Assembly (NCBI GenBank): GCA_022563505.1
Contig: JADFNG010000007.1
Coordinates: 1-58,622, forward strand
Direction: 5' to 3'
Length of the DNA: 58,622 nucleotides
Source of the DNA: Pseudomonadota bacterium
GTDB taxonomy: Bacteria > Pseudomonadota > Gammaproteobacteria > Steroidobacterales > Woeseiaceae
Of the stretch, positions 37,630 to 45,948 are shown in pieces. Position 1 is the first letter of the stretch; each line of letters opens with the position of its first letter. Position numbers and translations under genes: made by a program. The notes below the pieces were generated by a model that had not been told where the DNA came from, ran no database searches, and saw only the letters and a program-made list of their open reading frames with translations.

Positions 37630-38472
37630 TCACGTTTTACGCGTGGCATCGCGGGCAGCGCGTTGTTCTTCCGGGTAGGCGAAATAGTAACCGTCTTTGA
37701 TTTGCAGCCGGAGTGGCGTGTCATAGGCCGCCGCAAGGTTTTCGACGTTGAGGACCTCATCTTTGGGGCCGTCTGCAATAATTCGGCCCTGGCGAAGCAG
37801 GATGACGCGCCTTATAGCGGGTGGAATCTCATTCAGATGGTGCGTCACCAGTACAATGCTGCGGCCCTGTTTGACGAGTCGTCGGATACGTTCGATGTAC
37901 TCAAAGCTGGCCGCCAGGTCCAGGCCGGCCGTGGGCTCATCCAGAATCAGCGTAGCGGGATCATGCACCAGCGCGCGCGCGAGCAAACAGCGCCGTTGCT
38001 GACCGGTCGACATCTTGCTCAGTGGCACGTCGGCATACGCTTCAACACCGAGGTCGATCATGACACTCAATGCTCTCTTGCGTTGCGCACTCGTGATGCG
38101 TTTCGCCAGCAAACCATGTGTACCGATGCTCGAGAGATAGCCGGACAGAACAACATCAAGTCCTGCCGTGGTTTGCAAATATCGAGACTGTAAATCGTCG
38201 GATACGATGCCGATCTGTGAGCGCAGGTCCCAGACGTTCCAGGTTGCCTTGCCCAATAATTTGACCCAGGAATTCTTTTGAGCGACGGGGTAGATTTCGC
38301 GATTGATGAGTTTTAACAGCGTGGTTTTGCCCGCTCCATTCGGGCCGAGGATGGCGACCTGTTCATGCCGTCCAATGCTCAAATTGAGATTCTTGAATAC
38401 GCAGGTGCTGCCCCGATAAAGCGTGGCGTTGTGTATCTCAATTAATGCAGATTCTATCGGTGCGGACGACAC
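37630..38472 (-). CDS. ABC transporter ATP-binding protein
   Basis: A 280-residue ABC ATPase: Walker A GPNGAGKT (residues 43-50), Q-loop QIGIVSDDLQ, signature MSTGQQRR, Walker B LILDEPTAGLD and switch His in VTHHLNE. No permease is adjacent, so it is an orphan; the single-domain, ModF/YlmA-like form fits such orphans. The downstream end has an unusual aromatic tail (KDGYYFAYPEEQ). It is 15 bp from the next gene on the same strand and probably co-transcribed with it. Confidence 0.92.
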   Translation of the reverse strand: MSSAPIESALIEIHNATLYRGSTCVFKNLNLSIGRHEQVAILGPNGAGKTTLLKLINREIYPVAQKNSWVKLLGKATWNVWDLRSQIGIVSDDLQSRYLQTTAGLDVVLSGYLSSIGTHGLLAKRITSAQRKRALSVMIDLGVEAYADVPLSKMSTGQQRRCLLARALVHDPATLILDEPTAGLDLAASFEYIERIRRLVKQGRSIVLVTHHLNEIPPAIRRVILLRQGRIIADGPKDEVLNVENLAAAYDTPLRLQIKDGYYFAYPEEQRAARDATRKT

Positions 38473-38487
38473 AAGGAGAGATTCTCG

Positions 38488-39021
38488 TCAGAAATCCGGC
38501 GGACGGCGTGCGGGCGCCCAGTCCCTGAATGCCTCATAGGCGGGTTGTGGGTTTTCTACCTGGTATTGTTCGAGGCGTTCAGCAAGCCACTGGAACCACT
38601 CAAAAGCCATCGGCGAGCCGATGTCTTCGCGCATTGCGGTGACCCAGAGTTCGAGCTTGGACCACAGCAGGATGGTACTCATCCCGATCAGGCTGTTGAC
38701 CACCTGGAACGGCACGATACGTTGGTAGGTCATCACGCCGATATTTTCCATCGTAGTGCTGATCAGCATGGCTGCATGTTCAAGGTTGGCTGCGTGCAAT
38801 TTGATGTCTTCCGCCGACATTTGATCCGGCATTCGTAAAACTGCCTGGTACGCCTCGGCAAATGCGGGATTACCATAAAATCGGAATAACTCGATTGCTG
38901 CGAACTCCCGACGTTGTTGACGTAGCTGGCGCATTTGCAGCATGGCGAAAATCAAACCGCCGATCACGATGATAACGCCGACTATTTCCGCTATGTTGGC
39001 GAGAGTGGGTAGATCATTCAT
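38488..39021 (-). CDS. one-helix membrane protein, DUF4760-like
   Basis: A 177-residue protein with one N-terminal transmembrane helix (IVGVIIVIGGLIFAMLQM) followed directly by a basic RQLRQQRREF stretch and a helical cytoplasmic domain (FRFYGNPAFAEAYQAVLRM, EWFQWLAERLEQYQ). The organisation resembles DUF4760-type proteins; function unknown. First gene of a short operon with the orphan ABC ATPase. Confidence 0.72.
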   Translation of the reverse strand: MNDLPTLANIAEIVGVIIVIGGLIFAMLQMRQLRQQRREFAAIELFRFYGNPAFAEAYQAVLRMPDQMSAEDIKLHAANLEHAAMLISTTMENIGVMTYQRIVPFQVVNSLIGMSTILLWSKLELWVTAMREDIGSPMAFEWFQWLAERLEQYQVENPQPAYEAFRDWAPARRPPDF

Positions 39022-39373
39022 TCGATAAGCATCCTGTTGTCCATGGCGTCATTCTACGCATCTGTGTGCGCGCAGTCAGGCTTGTTGCGTTCGCCACTAC
39101 CCCGTATTGAAGTCCGGCAAAGTGGTGAGGGTCAGGATGACTCTGAAAAATGATCGTGATGAAGATGCCGTTGAAACCCAGGCTTTTTGTCCGCGAAGAA
39201 TTTCGGGATCGTGGGCAATCGCAGGGCACATTCTACCGGACCGGTCGTGAGAACCGTTTGATTCTGGTCGGAAACCGGCTGGCCGGAATTCTTGCTCAAC
39301 AATTCATTGAACCTGTACCGTGCCAGCGACGGCGGTTTTGATTACACTACGGACTTCTTCAGGGGTGCGCCAA
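39022..39373. other. intergenic region without a supported gene
   Basis: 352 bp between divergent genes. A 63-codon frame on the plus strand (39150-39341, starting MIVMKMPLKPRLFVREEF) has no recognisable family and no good ribosome binding site, so it is not called. No tRNA-like or terminator-like fold was seen. Confidence 0.6.
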
Positions 39374-40261
39374 ATGATGTTTTACGACCGTCGCCAGCCG
39401 TCAGCGGCTCTTGCAGTGTTTTGTTTGCTGTTTGGCCTGTCATCGTGTGATCAGGGGAGTGATGGCGAGCAGCCCGTATCCGCCCCCGCCCGCGCCAATA
39501 CTGGTGCAGGCATTGCCCGTGAGCCTGCAGTGGGTTCGGATGTGCACGCGGATCTGGATGTGGTCACTGAAACATGGCCCTACGCTGAAGTAGATGACCA
39601 GCTTGTCTACGGATACTTCGCATTTCCGGCTGACATGGTGGCACCGATTCCCGCCGTCATACTGATCCATGATCGCTGGGGGCTCGATGAGTCGACGCAG
39701 GTTCTGTCCCGTCGCCTGGCAGCCGAGGGATATATCGTAGTGGCAATCGATTTGTTCGGCGGTGAGACTGCAGCGTCACCCGGTTCGGCGAGAATCCTTG
39801 AGATCAAAGTCTTCGAAAATCCCCAACGCGCCGCTGAAAATATTCGTCAGGCGTATCAATTCCTGAAGGATACTTTCGGGGCGCCGCAGGTTGCGTCGGT
39901 CGGTTTTGGTTTTGGCGGTGGCTGGTCTCTCAATGCCGCGATGTTGTTGCCTGATGAGCTTAGTGCCAGTGTTATTTACTACGGACAGGTCATCAGCGAT
40001 CCGGAGAAACTGGCCGCTGTGCAGGTGCCGATACTTGGGTTGTTTGCCAAGGATGATCGTGTGATCACTGCTCAATCAGTCCTCAAGTTCGAAGTAGCAT
40101 TACAGGCACTCGCGAAGGAATTCGAGATCGAAATATTCACCGATGCTGGACGCGGCTTCGCGAACCACCAGTCCGAAAAATACCATGCTGAAACAGCGGC
40201 GCTGGCCTGGAGCCGGACAGTGGATTTTCTGGATCGACACATGGCGGCCGGTGAAAATTAG
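39374..40261 (+). CDS. dienelactone hydrolase-fold lipoprotein, nucleophile missing
   Basis: A 295-residue lipoprotein (signal ending FGLSSC, Cys25) with an alpha/beta-hydrolase domain of the dienelactone hydrolase group. VILIHDRWGLDES is the oxyanion region, and the nucleophile elbow reads SVGFGFGGGW at residues 176-185, where relatives have GFCFGGG. The codon for the catalytic Cys is GGT (Gly179), one base from TGT. The acid (LFAKDDRVI) and the His region (FANHQSEKYH) remain. It may therefore be a binding protein or use another residue. ATG at 39374 follows AGGGG; the frame is open from 39320. Confidence 0.88.
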   Translation: MMFYDRRQPSAALAVFCLLFGLSSCDQGSDGEQPVSAPARANTGAGIAREPAVGSDVHADLDVVTETWPYAEVDDQLVYGYFAFPADMVAPIPAVILIHDRWGLDESTQVLSRRLAAEGYIVVAIDLFGGETAASPGSARILEIKVFENPQRAAENIRQAYQFLKDTFGAPQVASVGFGFGGGWSLNAAMLLPDELSASVIYYGQVISDPEKLAAVQVPILGLFAKDDRVITAQSVLKFEVALQALAKEFEIEIFTDAGRGFANHQSEKYHAETAALAWSRTVDFLDRHMAAGEN

Positions 40262-40297
40262 CACTTCATGAATACCGCCCGGGGTGATGCGCCGGTG

Positions 40298-40834
40298 CTA
40301 TTCAGTTTCTTCGTCCACCGAGTCGCAAACCAACGTTATACTCAGAGAGTGCGACGTATAGATCATTTCTTGCTGGTCTTCATAGACGCATAACAGCGAT
40401 CCCTGGGCGGAAAATGCGGCTGGCAGGGTGATTGCCTGCTTTGCCGGCGAAGTGATTGCGCCAGTATCGGTGGCCGGCACGACGCAAAAATTCTCTATGG
40501 CTATCGGCGCCAGTTGTCTTGCTGGCACGGTGATAGTCAACTCAGCAGCGGCAGCCATGTTGGCCAACTGCTCCGCTGACAACGACTTGCGGCTGTCCGC
40601 AATGCTCACAGACATGGATTGCGGGCTGAAACCGCCCGCGCACTGCGCAGTGAACTGGAAGTCAAATTCCAGTGCTGGCAGGCGTAAATAATTGCGCGCG
40701 GCACTGCGCCTGGCGATTTCCACGCGTGGCGTGTTTGCCGTCAACACCAGGGAATGGGTCAGCGTGTTTTCTTCGGCTTGAGTCACAGCCGTTACTGCCA
40801 ACAAGATCGCTACACTGCATCGAATGCTTCTCAT
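40298..40834 (-). CDS. secreted protein of unknown function
   Basis: A 178-residue protein with a signal peptide ending around VTAVTQAEEN. The mature part is beta-rich, with three cysteines (TAQCAGGF, NFCVVPA, SLLCVYE) plus one near the end (LVCDSVDEETE). No family is recognised. The frame is open upstream to 41068, but that leader has no signal and reads like non-coding DNA. It lies downstream of the 85-residue exported protein, separated by a hairpin, so it is likely the second gene of the same sigma54-controlled transcript. Confidence 0.7.
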   Translation of the reverse strand: MRSIRCSVAILLAVTAVTQAEENTLTHSLVLTANTPRVEIARRSAARNYLRLPALEFDFQFTAQCAGGFSPQSMSVSIADSRKSLSAEQLANMAAAAELTITVPARQLAPIAIENFCVVPATDTGAITSPAKQAITLPAAFSAQGSLLCVYEDQQEMIYTSHSLSITLVCDSVDEETE

Positions 40835-40884
40835 GCGATCAATGTTACATCGTTGCCGGCCTGAATACCGGCAGTCAAACGGAA

Positions 40885-40929
40885 CATTGCCGACCGGGCA
40901 TCGGGGGGGGTGAGTCCCGGCCGGCAATG
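40885..40929 (-). terminator. intercistronic hairpin
   Basis: A 14-bp stem with a 17-base loop, 17 bp after the stop of the 85-residue gene. The arms CATTGCCGACCGGG and CCCGGCCGGCAATG differ at one position that is an A-C mismatch in plus-strand RNA but a G-U pair in minus-strand RNA, so the fold is intact only in the minus-strand transcript. The T-run after it is weak (TTCCGTTTG), which suggests partial termination or mRNA stabilisation between the two genes. Confidence 0.65.
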
Positions 40930-40946
40930 TCACCGAAACTGCCCGG

Positions 40947-41204
40947 TTATTGGGCAGCCACCTGAACCGATGTTGGTCCCACAAAGCGAATATCGAGATC
41001 AAGCTTGTTGAGTGCCTGAATCGATCGTGCTGCCTCGCGGGCGGCTTCCTCGTTGGCGATCGTTGCAAGTTGAGTGGTGGTCGTCGTACGGGTGGTCACC
41101 ACTTCTACCGCGACTGGCGCTGCGGCCAGTACCGATGCGGAAAAGAGCGCGATGCCGACAAGCATCAAGACGATGGAGAGGAGGGTTCCGAGTTTGCTGT
41201 TCAT
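40947..41204 (-). CDS. small exported protein (85 aa), sigma54-driven
   Basis: An 85-residue protein with a hydrophobic N-terminus (about residues 8-27, ending SVLAAAPVAV) that could be a signal peptide or an anchor. It has a run of threonines (TTRTTTTTQL) and a helical stretch (ANEEAAREAARSIQALNKL). No family recognised. AGGA stands nine bases before the ATG. A near-consensus sigma54 promoter lies about 75 bp upstream and the activator gene is divergent, so this is the most direct target of that regulator. Confidence 0.75.
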   Translation of the reverse strand: MNSKLGTLLSIVLMLVGIALFSASVLAAAPVAVEVVTTRTTTTTQLATIANEEAAREAARSIQALNKLDLDIRFVGPTSVQVAAQ

Positions 41205-41276
41205 TATGCTTTTCCTGAAAACGTTGCGTACCGTGGCTTGGCCCGGTCACAAAAAATGCTTACTTGCCTCCACTAC

Positions 41277-41292
41277 TGCACAAGCCGTGCCA
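41277..41292 (-). promoter_or_regulatory. sigma54 (-24/-12) promoter
   Basis: On the minus strand TGGCACG - 4 bp - GTGCA: the -24 box is perfect and the -12 box has one change from TTGC. GG and GC are exactly 10 bp apart, which is the invariant feature of sigma54 promoters. Transcription would begin near 41266, about 62 bp before the ATG of the 85-residue protein. The operator repeats at 41334-41391 fall about 70-125 bp upstream of that start, the normal place for an enhancer. Confidence 0.8.
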
Positions 41293-41333
41293 ACTTGAAA
41301 ATGTATTGAAAAACAAAGTATTATCTAAAATCA

Positions 41334-41391
41334 ACGGATTACGAAAATCCGTGAATTACGAAAATCCGTAACATTTTTCACGAAATTTCGT
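41334..41391. promoter_or_regulatory. three enhancer/operator-like repeats
   Basis: ATTACGAAAATCCGT occurs twice in direct orientation (41338-41352 and 41355-41369, 17 bp apart). A third, related site, TTCACGAAATTTCGTA, follows at 41377-41392, 22 bp later. Each is partly palindromic: the first lies in ACGGATT-ACGAA-AATCCGT, the third has CGAAATTTCG. The third site is 13 bp before the regulator's ATG and touches its TATAAA-like -10, so it could give autorepression while the outer two activate the divergent sigma54 promoter. The binding protein is presumably the adjacent regulator. Confidence 0.7.
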
Positions 41392-41404
41392 ATAAACTAC
41401 CGCA

Positions 41405-43207
41405 ATGACTTCCTCAGCAGATTATCAGTGGCTGTTCCGCAAGGCCCCGTCCATGGCTACGTCGATTGGCGAGGATGGCGTTTATCTTGACGTGAACGAT
41501 GCCTTTCTTAAGCGCCTCGGCTATCAGCGTGAGGACATGGTTGGCAGGAAACCCGCTGAATTCGTTACGGTTGAAAGTGCGCAGCGCATCGAAACGGAGC
41601 TGATGCCGATTTTGCGCCGTACCGGGGTGCTTGAGGACAAGCCTGTCTCCTTCCTGACTCGCGATGGCGAAGTCGTCAATTGCCTCACCAACTCGCTGGT
41701 CGAGAACGACCCGGATGGAAAATTTGTCCGCACGGTCGCGATGTATACCGAACTCGTGGACAAAGCCTGGGCCGATTCCAAATATCGGCAGCTTTACCAG
41801 TCCACACCCGCAATGCTGCACACGCTGGATGCGGAGGGTCTCGTCGTTACGGTGACCGACCACTGGCTGCATAAACTGGGCTACAAGCGCGAAGAGGTTG
41901 TTGGCAAGCCCATTATCGATTTCTACAGCGAAGCCGATCGCAAACGTTTCGCGGCAGGACGTCTCCAGGAGTTGATTAGTGACGGCGGCTTTTTGAATCA
42001 GCAACGTCAACTGGTTACCCGAAAAGGCCAGGTCATCGATCTCATCATGTCCGCCATCACGGATCGAGATGCTGCCGGTCGTGTTCGCCGGATGCTGGTG
42101 GCATCCAAAGACGTGACCGAACGCAACCGAACGGAAAGAGCGCTGCGCCGCACCCTCGCGGAAAATGCGCATTTACGCGAAGAGCTGGAGCGCGAACGCG
42201 ACTATCTCCGTGAAGAGGTCAATGTCGCGATGAACTTTGGGCGCATTGTTGGTACCAGTCCGGCGCTCAAGCAAATGCTTGCGCAGGTCGAAGCCGTCGC
42301 CCGGACACCCGTCAACGTACTCATACTCGGAGAGTCCGGGGTCGGCAAGGAACTCGTGGCCCGCGCAATTCACGCACGTAGTCCACGCGCCGAAGGGCCG
42401 CTGGTCAAGGTGAATTGCGCCTCCATCCCCAAAGAATTATTCGAGAGCGAGTTTTTTGGTCACGTCAAAGGCGCGTTTACCGGCGCCCATCGCCATCGGG
42501 TGGGCCGTTTCCAACTCGCCGAAGGCGGCACTATCTTTCTTGATGAGATTGGTGAAATTCCTCTCGAACTGCAAAGCAAGTTACTGCGTGTCTTGCAAGA
42601 AGGCGAATTCGAACCCGTTGGCGACGACATCACCCGTACCGCCGATGTTCGTGTGATCGCTGCCACCAACCGAAATCTTGAACAGCTCGTGATCGATGGT
42701 GAGTTTCGTGAAGATCTGTTTTACCGCTTGAGCGTTTTTCCCATCGAAGTTCCGCCGTTGCGCAAGCGTCCGGAAGATGTCGTGCAACTCGCACAACATT
42801 TTCTGCAGCAAACCTGCAACGATTTTGGTCGCAAGCCCATGACGCTGACGAATCGACAGGCAGAATTCATCAAGCAATATGATTGGCCCGGGAATGTGCG
42901 CGAACTCAAAAATGTCATCGAGCGCGCCGTCATTCTCTCCCGGGGAAATGTTTTGCGACTTGATCTCTCATTACCCGCTACTGTCATTCCCGACGATCCT
43001 GCCGCATCAGCAATCGCCGGGCAGGATGAGTATGGAATTCTGACGGAGAAAGCGATGAAGGAGCTACAGAAACAGAATTTGCTTGCGGCCTTGAAACAGA
43101 CGAACTGGCGAGTGTCCGGCAAGGAGGGTGCGGCGGAATTGTTGGGAGTGCGGCCTACTACTTTGACGGATCGCATTAAGTCTTTTGGGCTGCGGAAGCC
43201 TGATTAG
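41405..43207 (+). CDS. sigma54-dependent regulator with two PAS domains
   Basis: A 600-residue enhancer-binding protein. Two PAS domains fill about residues 5-115 and 120-240 ([17 protein letters not shown] and [16 protein letters not shown] are matching strands). A coiled linker ([17 protein letters not shown]) leads into the AAA+ domain with Walker A GESGVGKE, the sigma54-contacting loop GAFTGA, Walker [11 protein letters not shown] and the R-finger region [13 protein letters not shown]. The C-terminus is a Fis-type helix-turn-helix ([21 protein letters not shown]). There is no receiver domain, so it should sense a ligand or redox state through PAS. Three repeats in front suggest self-regulation. 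Confidence 0.95.
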   Translation: MTSSADYQWLFRKAPSMATSIGEDGVYLDVNDAFLKRLGYQREDMVGRKPAEFVTVESAQRIETELMPILRRTGVLEDKPVSFLTRDGEVVNCLTNSLVENDPDGKFVRTVAMYTELVDKAWADSKYRQLYQSTPAMLHTLDAEGLVVTVTDHWLHKLGYKREEVVGKPIIDFYSEADRKRFAAGRLQELISDGGFLNQQRQLVTRKGQVIDLIMSAITDRDAAGRVRRMLVASKDVTERNRTERALRRTLAENAHLREELERERDYLREEVNVAMNFGRIVGTSPALKQMLAQVEAVARTPVNVLILGESGVGKELVARAIHARSPRAEGPLVKVNCASIPKELFESEFFGHVKGAFTGAHRHRVGRFQLAEGGTIFLDEIGEIPLELQSKLLRVLQEGEFEPVGDDITRTADVRVIAATNRNLEQLVIDGEFREDLFYRLSVFPIEVPPLRKRPEDVVQLAQHFLQQTCNDFGRKPMTLTNRQAEFIKQYDWPGNVRELKNVIERAVILSRGNVLRLDLSLPATVIPDDPAASAIAGQDEYGILTEKAMKELQKQNLLAALKQTNWRVSGKEGAAELLGVRPTTLTDRIKSFGLRKPD

Positions 43208-43274
43208 TCGCGCTGCCGATTCGTGTGGCTTGCTGTTATCATGATGGCGCTTTTCTTGCGTCGCAGGAGTACTT

Positions 43275-44723
43275 GTGTTCATCCGTTTGTCCCTGTTTTT
43301 TCTGCTGGCCGCTGCATCCTCGGTGGCGTCTATGGCCGAAGATGTTCCCTCGACGCTCGACCTGAGCGAAGATGCACTGCCGCTTGGGGTTCGCAATGTA
43401 CTCAAGGTCAGACAGCTACCGGCAAATAGTCTGAGCATTCATGTTGAAAATCTCGACAGCGGCGAGGTTTTGCTGGACTGGAATGCGACGGAGCCGCGGA
43501 ATCCCGCTTCGGTCATGAAGCTGCTTACTACTTTGGTGGCCCTGGATACGCTCGGCCCGACCTATAGGTGGAAAACGGACGCTTACCTTTTGGGTGATAT
43601 CAACGGGGACACGCTTGAGGGTGATTTATTGCTCAAGGGCTATGGTGATCCGTTTCTCGTTACGGAGCGAGTCTGGCAAATGTTGCGTGATTTGCGGCGC
43701 AGGGGTATCCGCCGTATCAGCGGCAATCTGTTGCTCGACGATAGCTATTTTCGGGTTATGGATGCAGATCCGGCTGCCTTCGATCAGGAGCCATTGCGCG
43801 CCTATAACGTCATTCCCAATGCACTGATGATGAACTTCAAAACGGTTCGGTATTTTTTTTCGCCCGACCCCGATAATAATAAAGTCATTGTCGCAGTGGA
43901 CCCAGCGCTCGCTAATCTAAAGATCGTCAACAGGTTGTCCGTGACCAACGGCAGTTGTCGTGGTTACCAGCGGGGTATCGCAATCATTCCTAACCCGACC
44001 TTCGACCAGGTCACTTTCAGGGGGAAGTTTCCGCGTGGCTGTGACACCTACTCCATGAATCGTGCGGCGCTTGGGCATAATGAGTTCACGTTTGGTTTGT
44101 TCAAATCGCTTTGGGAAGAATCGGGTGGCGAAATTCTGGGTAGCTGGAGAAATGTGGTTAGTGACGGCGATGCCGAACCCTTTCTTTCATTCGCTTCCTG
44201 GCCGCTTGCGGACGTCATCAGTAAAGTAAACAAACACAGCAACAACGTGATGGCGCGGCAGTTGCTGTATACGCTCGCTGCCGAAGTCTATGGCGCACCC
44301 GGAACCGAAGAAAATGGCCGGCGTGCCATTATGCAATGGCTGGATCGAGAGGGTTTTGATGCAGTTGAACTGGTTCTTGATAACGGTGCCGGATTGTCCC
44401 GCACATCGAGGATGACCGCCAAGCAACTGGCGGCCCTGCTGCGTTATGCCTATGGGCAATCCTATATGCCGGAGTTCCTTGCATCGATGTCGATCTCGGG
44501 GCTCGATGGCACCATGTCACGCCGCTTTCGTGATGACATGCTCACCGGTATGGCGCACATCAAAACCGGCACACTCGATCATGTCACCGCCATCGCCGGT
44601 TATGTGCAGAGCCGATCCGGGGACCGATATGCGGTAGTCGCCCTGCAGAACTACGAAGATATTCATCGCGGTCCTGGCGAAGAGGTGCAGGAAGCCTTGT
44701 TGCGTTGGGTGTATTTGCATTAG
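43275..44723 (+). CDS. dacB: D-alanyl-D-alanine carboxypeptidase/endopeptidase (PBP4)
   Basis: A 482-residue periplasmic penicillin-binding protein of class C type 4, with a signal peptide (about residues 1-21). Active-site motifs: SVMK (residues 79-82), SNN in KHSNNVMARQLL, and KTG in AHIKTGTLDHVT. A large insert between SxxK and SxN is normal for PBP4. It trims or cleaves peptidoglycan cross-links. The start is a GTG with AGGAG before it; no in-frame ATG gives the signal. Confidence 0.95.
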   Translation: MFIRLSLFFLLAAASSVASMAEDVPSTLDLSEDALPLGVRNVLKVRQLPANSLSIHVENLDSGEVLLDWNATEPRNPASVMKLLTTLVALDTLGPTYRWKTDAYLLGDINGDTLEGDLLLKGYGDPFLVTERVWQMLRDLRRRGIRRISGNLLLDDSYFRVMDADPAAFDQEPLRAYNVIPNALMMNFKTVRYFFSPDPDNNKVIVAVDPALANLKIVNRLSVTNGSCRGYQRGIAIIPNPTFDQVTFRGKFPRGCDTYSMNRAALGHNEFTFGLFKSLWEESGGEILGSWRNVVSDGDAEPFLSFASWPLADVISKVNKHSNNVMARQLLYTLAAEVYGAPGTEENGRRAIMQWLDREGFDAVELVLDNGAGLSRTSRMTAKQLAALLRYAYGQSYMPEFLASMSISGLDGTMSRRFRDDMLTGMAHIKTGTLDHVTAIAGYVQSRSGDRYAVVALQNYEDIHRGPGEEVQEALLRWVYLH

Positions 44724-44866
44724 GGAACCTCTGATCTATTCGTGAACTCGTATCCTGGCTCGTCGTCGGCGTTCGGCGACGCTTATTGCGCCGAAATGCG
44801 AGAGTCAGTGTAGTAGACTCCGTGGCGACGTGACCGCGGTCGGTCGCGCCTGCTGGGAGATTCACG

Positions 44867-45460
44867 ATGCGTTTTTTGATTGCCATATTGTTGCTCGCTG
44901 CGTTGCCTGCCGCTGCCACAGCAGAGACAGCATATGTCACCGATATATTGCGACTCGGCCTGCACAAGGCGGAAGACACGAGTGATCGTGCCTTTCAGAC
45001 TCTTCAGAGCGGACAGGAAATGGAGATTTTGGCTCGTGGTCGAAATTATGCCCAGATCCGACTGCCGGACGGCACGTTGGGCTTCGTTAAAGTTGCGTAT
45101 CTGGTCGCCGAAAAACCGGCGAAACTTATTGTTGCGCAGACGCAGGCAGCCAATGCTGAATTGGAACGCAAGCTGGCGGACTTGAATGCGGCATTTTCGC
45201 AACCTGCGGCAACCATTGCGGCTCTGGAAGAGGAAGGCAGTGAACGGCAGATCCAGCTGGATGACGCGCTGCACCTGATTGGCGAATTGCAGGAAAACAA
45301 TGATGACTTGAGACGTCAGCAGAGTCGTTACAAGTACAGCCTGCCGGTTAGCTGGGTCGGCGGGGCACTGGTGGTCTGTCTTCTTGCTGGCTTTCTTGGC
45401 GGGTTGTGGTGGACGGATCAACGCAGTCGCAAGCGCCACGGCGGGATCCGCATTTATTGA
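44867..45460 (+). CDS. SH3-domain membrane protein (TIGR04211/YgiM-like)
   Basis: A 197-residue protein with a signal peptide (residues 1-19), a bacterial SH3 domain (TDILRLGLHKAEDTSDR, then DGTLGFVKVAYL), a coiled coil (about residues 90-160) and a C-terminal transmembrane helix (VGGALVVCLLAGFLGGLWW) with a basic tail. This is the layout of E. coli YgiM and the TIGR04211 group, thought to act at the cell envelope. The gap before it holds no gene. Confidence 0.88.
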   Translation: MRFLIAILLLAALPAAATAETAYVTDILRLGLHKAEDTSDRAFQTLQSGQEMEILARGRNYAQIRLPDGTLGFVKVAYLVAEKPAKLIVAQTQAANAELERKLADLNAAFSQPAATIAALEEEGSERQIQLDDALHLIGELQENNDDLRRQQSRYKYSLPVSWVGGALVVCLLAGFLGGLWWTDQRSRKRHGGIRIY

Positions 45461-45469
45461 GATAACGGC

Positions 45470-45788
45470 TCAGGATAGCGATGACGACGTCATGGAGAGC
45501 GAAAACTGTGCACTTTCTTCCTGGTAATGTCGATACGCAACGTCACGAATGTCCTGAACCTCTTTCATGATGAGGCGCGCCCGGCTTATCACCTGGTGAC
45601 CGGCTACAGTGACACCCTTCAGGCTTTTGCCCTTGCGTATGAACAAGCGGACCTGAAGCTCCTCTTCCAGTAATTTAAGCTGCTTGCTGACACCGGGCTG
45701 CGACGTGTACAGGCAGCTCCGCTGCTGCCGTTATGTTCAAGCCGTTGTCGACAATCGCCAGCAGGTACTTCAGTTGTTGTAATTTCAT
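45470..45788 (-). pseudogene. cysB: cysB-like LysR regulator, frameshifted and truncated
   Basis: Read from an ATG at 45788, the frame begins MKLQQLKYLLAIVDNGLNIT and AAAE, the start of the CysB helix-turn-helix. Near 45711-45716 the frame breaks: one base is extra or two are missing. It then continues as LYTSQPGVSKQLKLLEEELQ, VRLFIRKGKSLKGVTVAGH, SRARLIMKEVQDIRDVAY and ends at a TGA at 45470 after about 105 codons. A complete CysB has about 324 residues, so the whole effector-binding domain is gone, and the next 10 bp lead into the SH3-protein gene. It is divergent from cysK. The identity of the fragment is clear; loss of function is inferred from the frameshift and truncation. Confidence 0.85.
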
Positions 45789-45948
45789 TTTCCACCATCC
45801 AGGGAGTTCCCGACAGGGCGATAGACATTCGATGCGGGAGAATGTTCAGAAACTTCTGCGAGGAATATGCGCGACCAGATCATTTCACTATACTGTTGAG
45901 TTATTAGCGCGCAAAAAAGTTGACAGAGTTGCACAGGGAGTAAATGAC

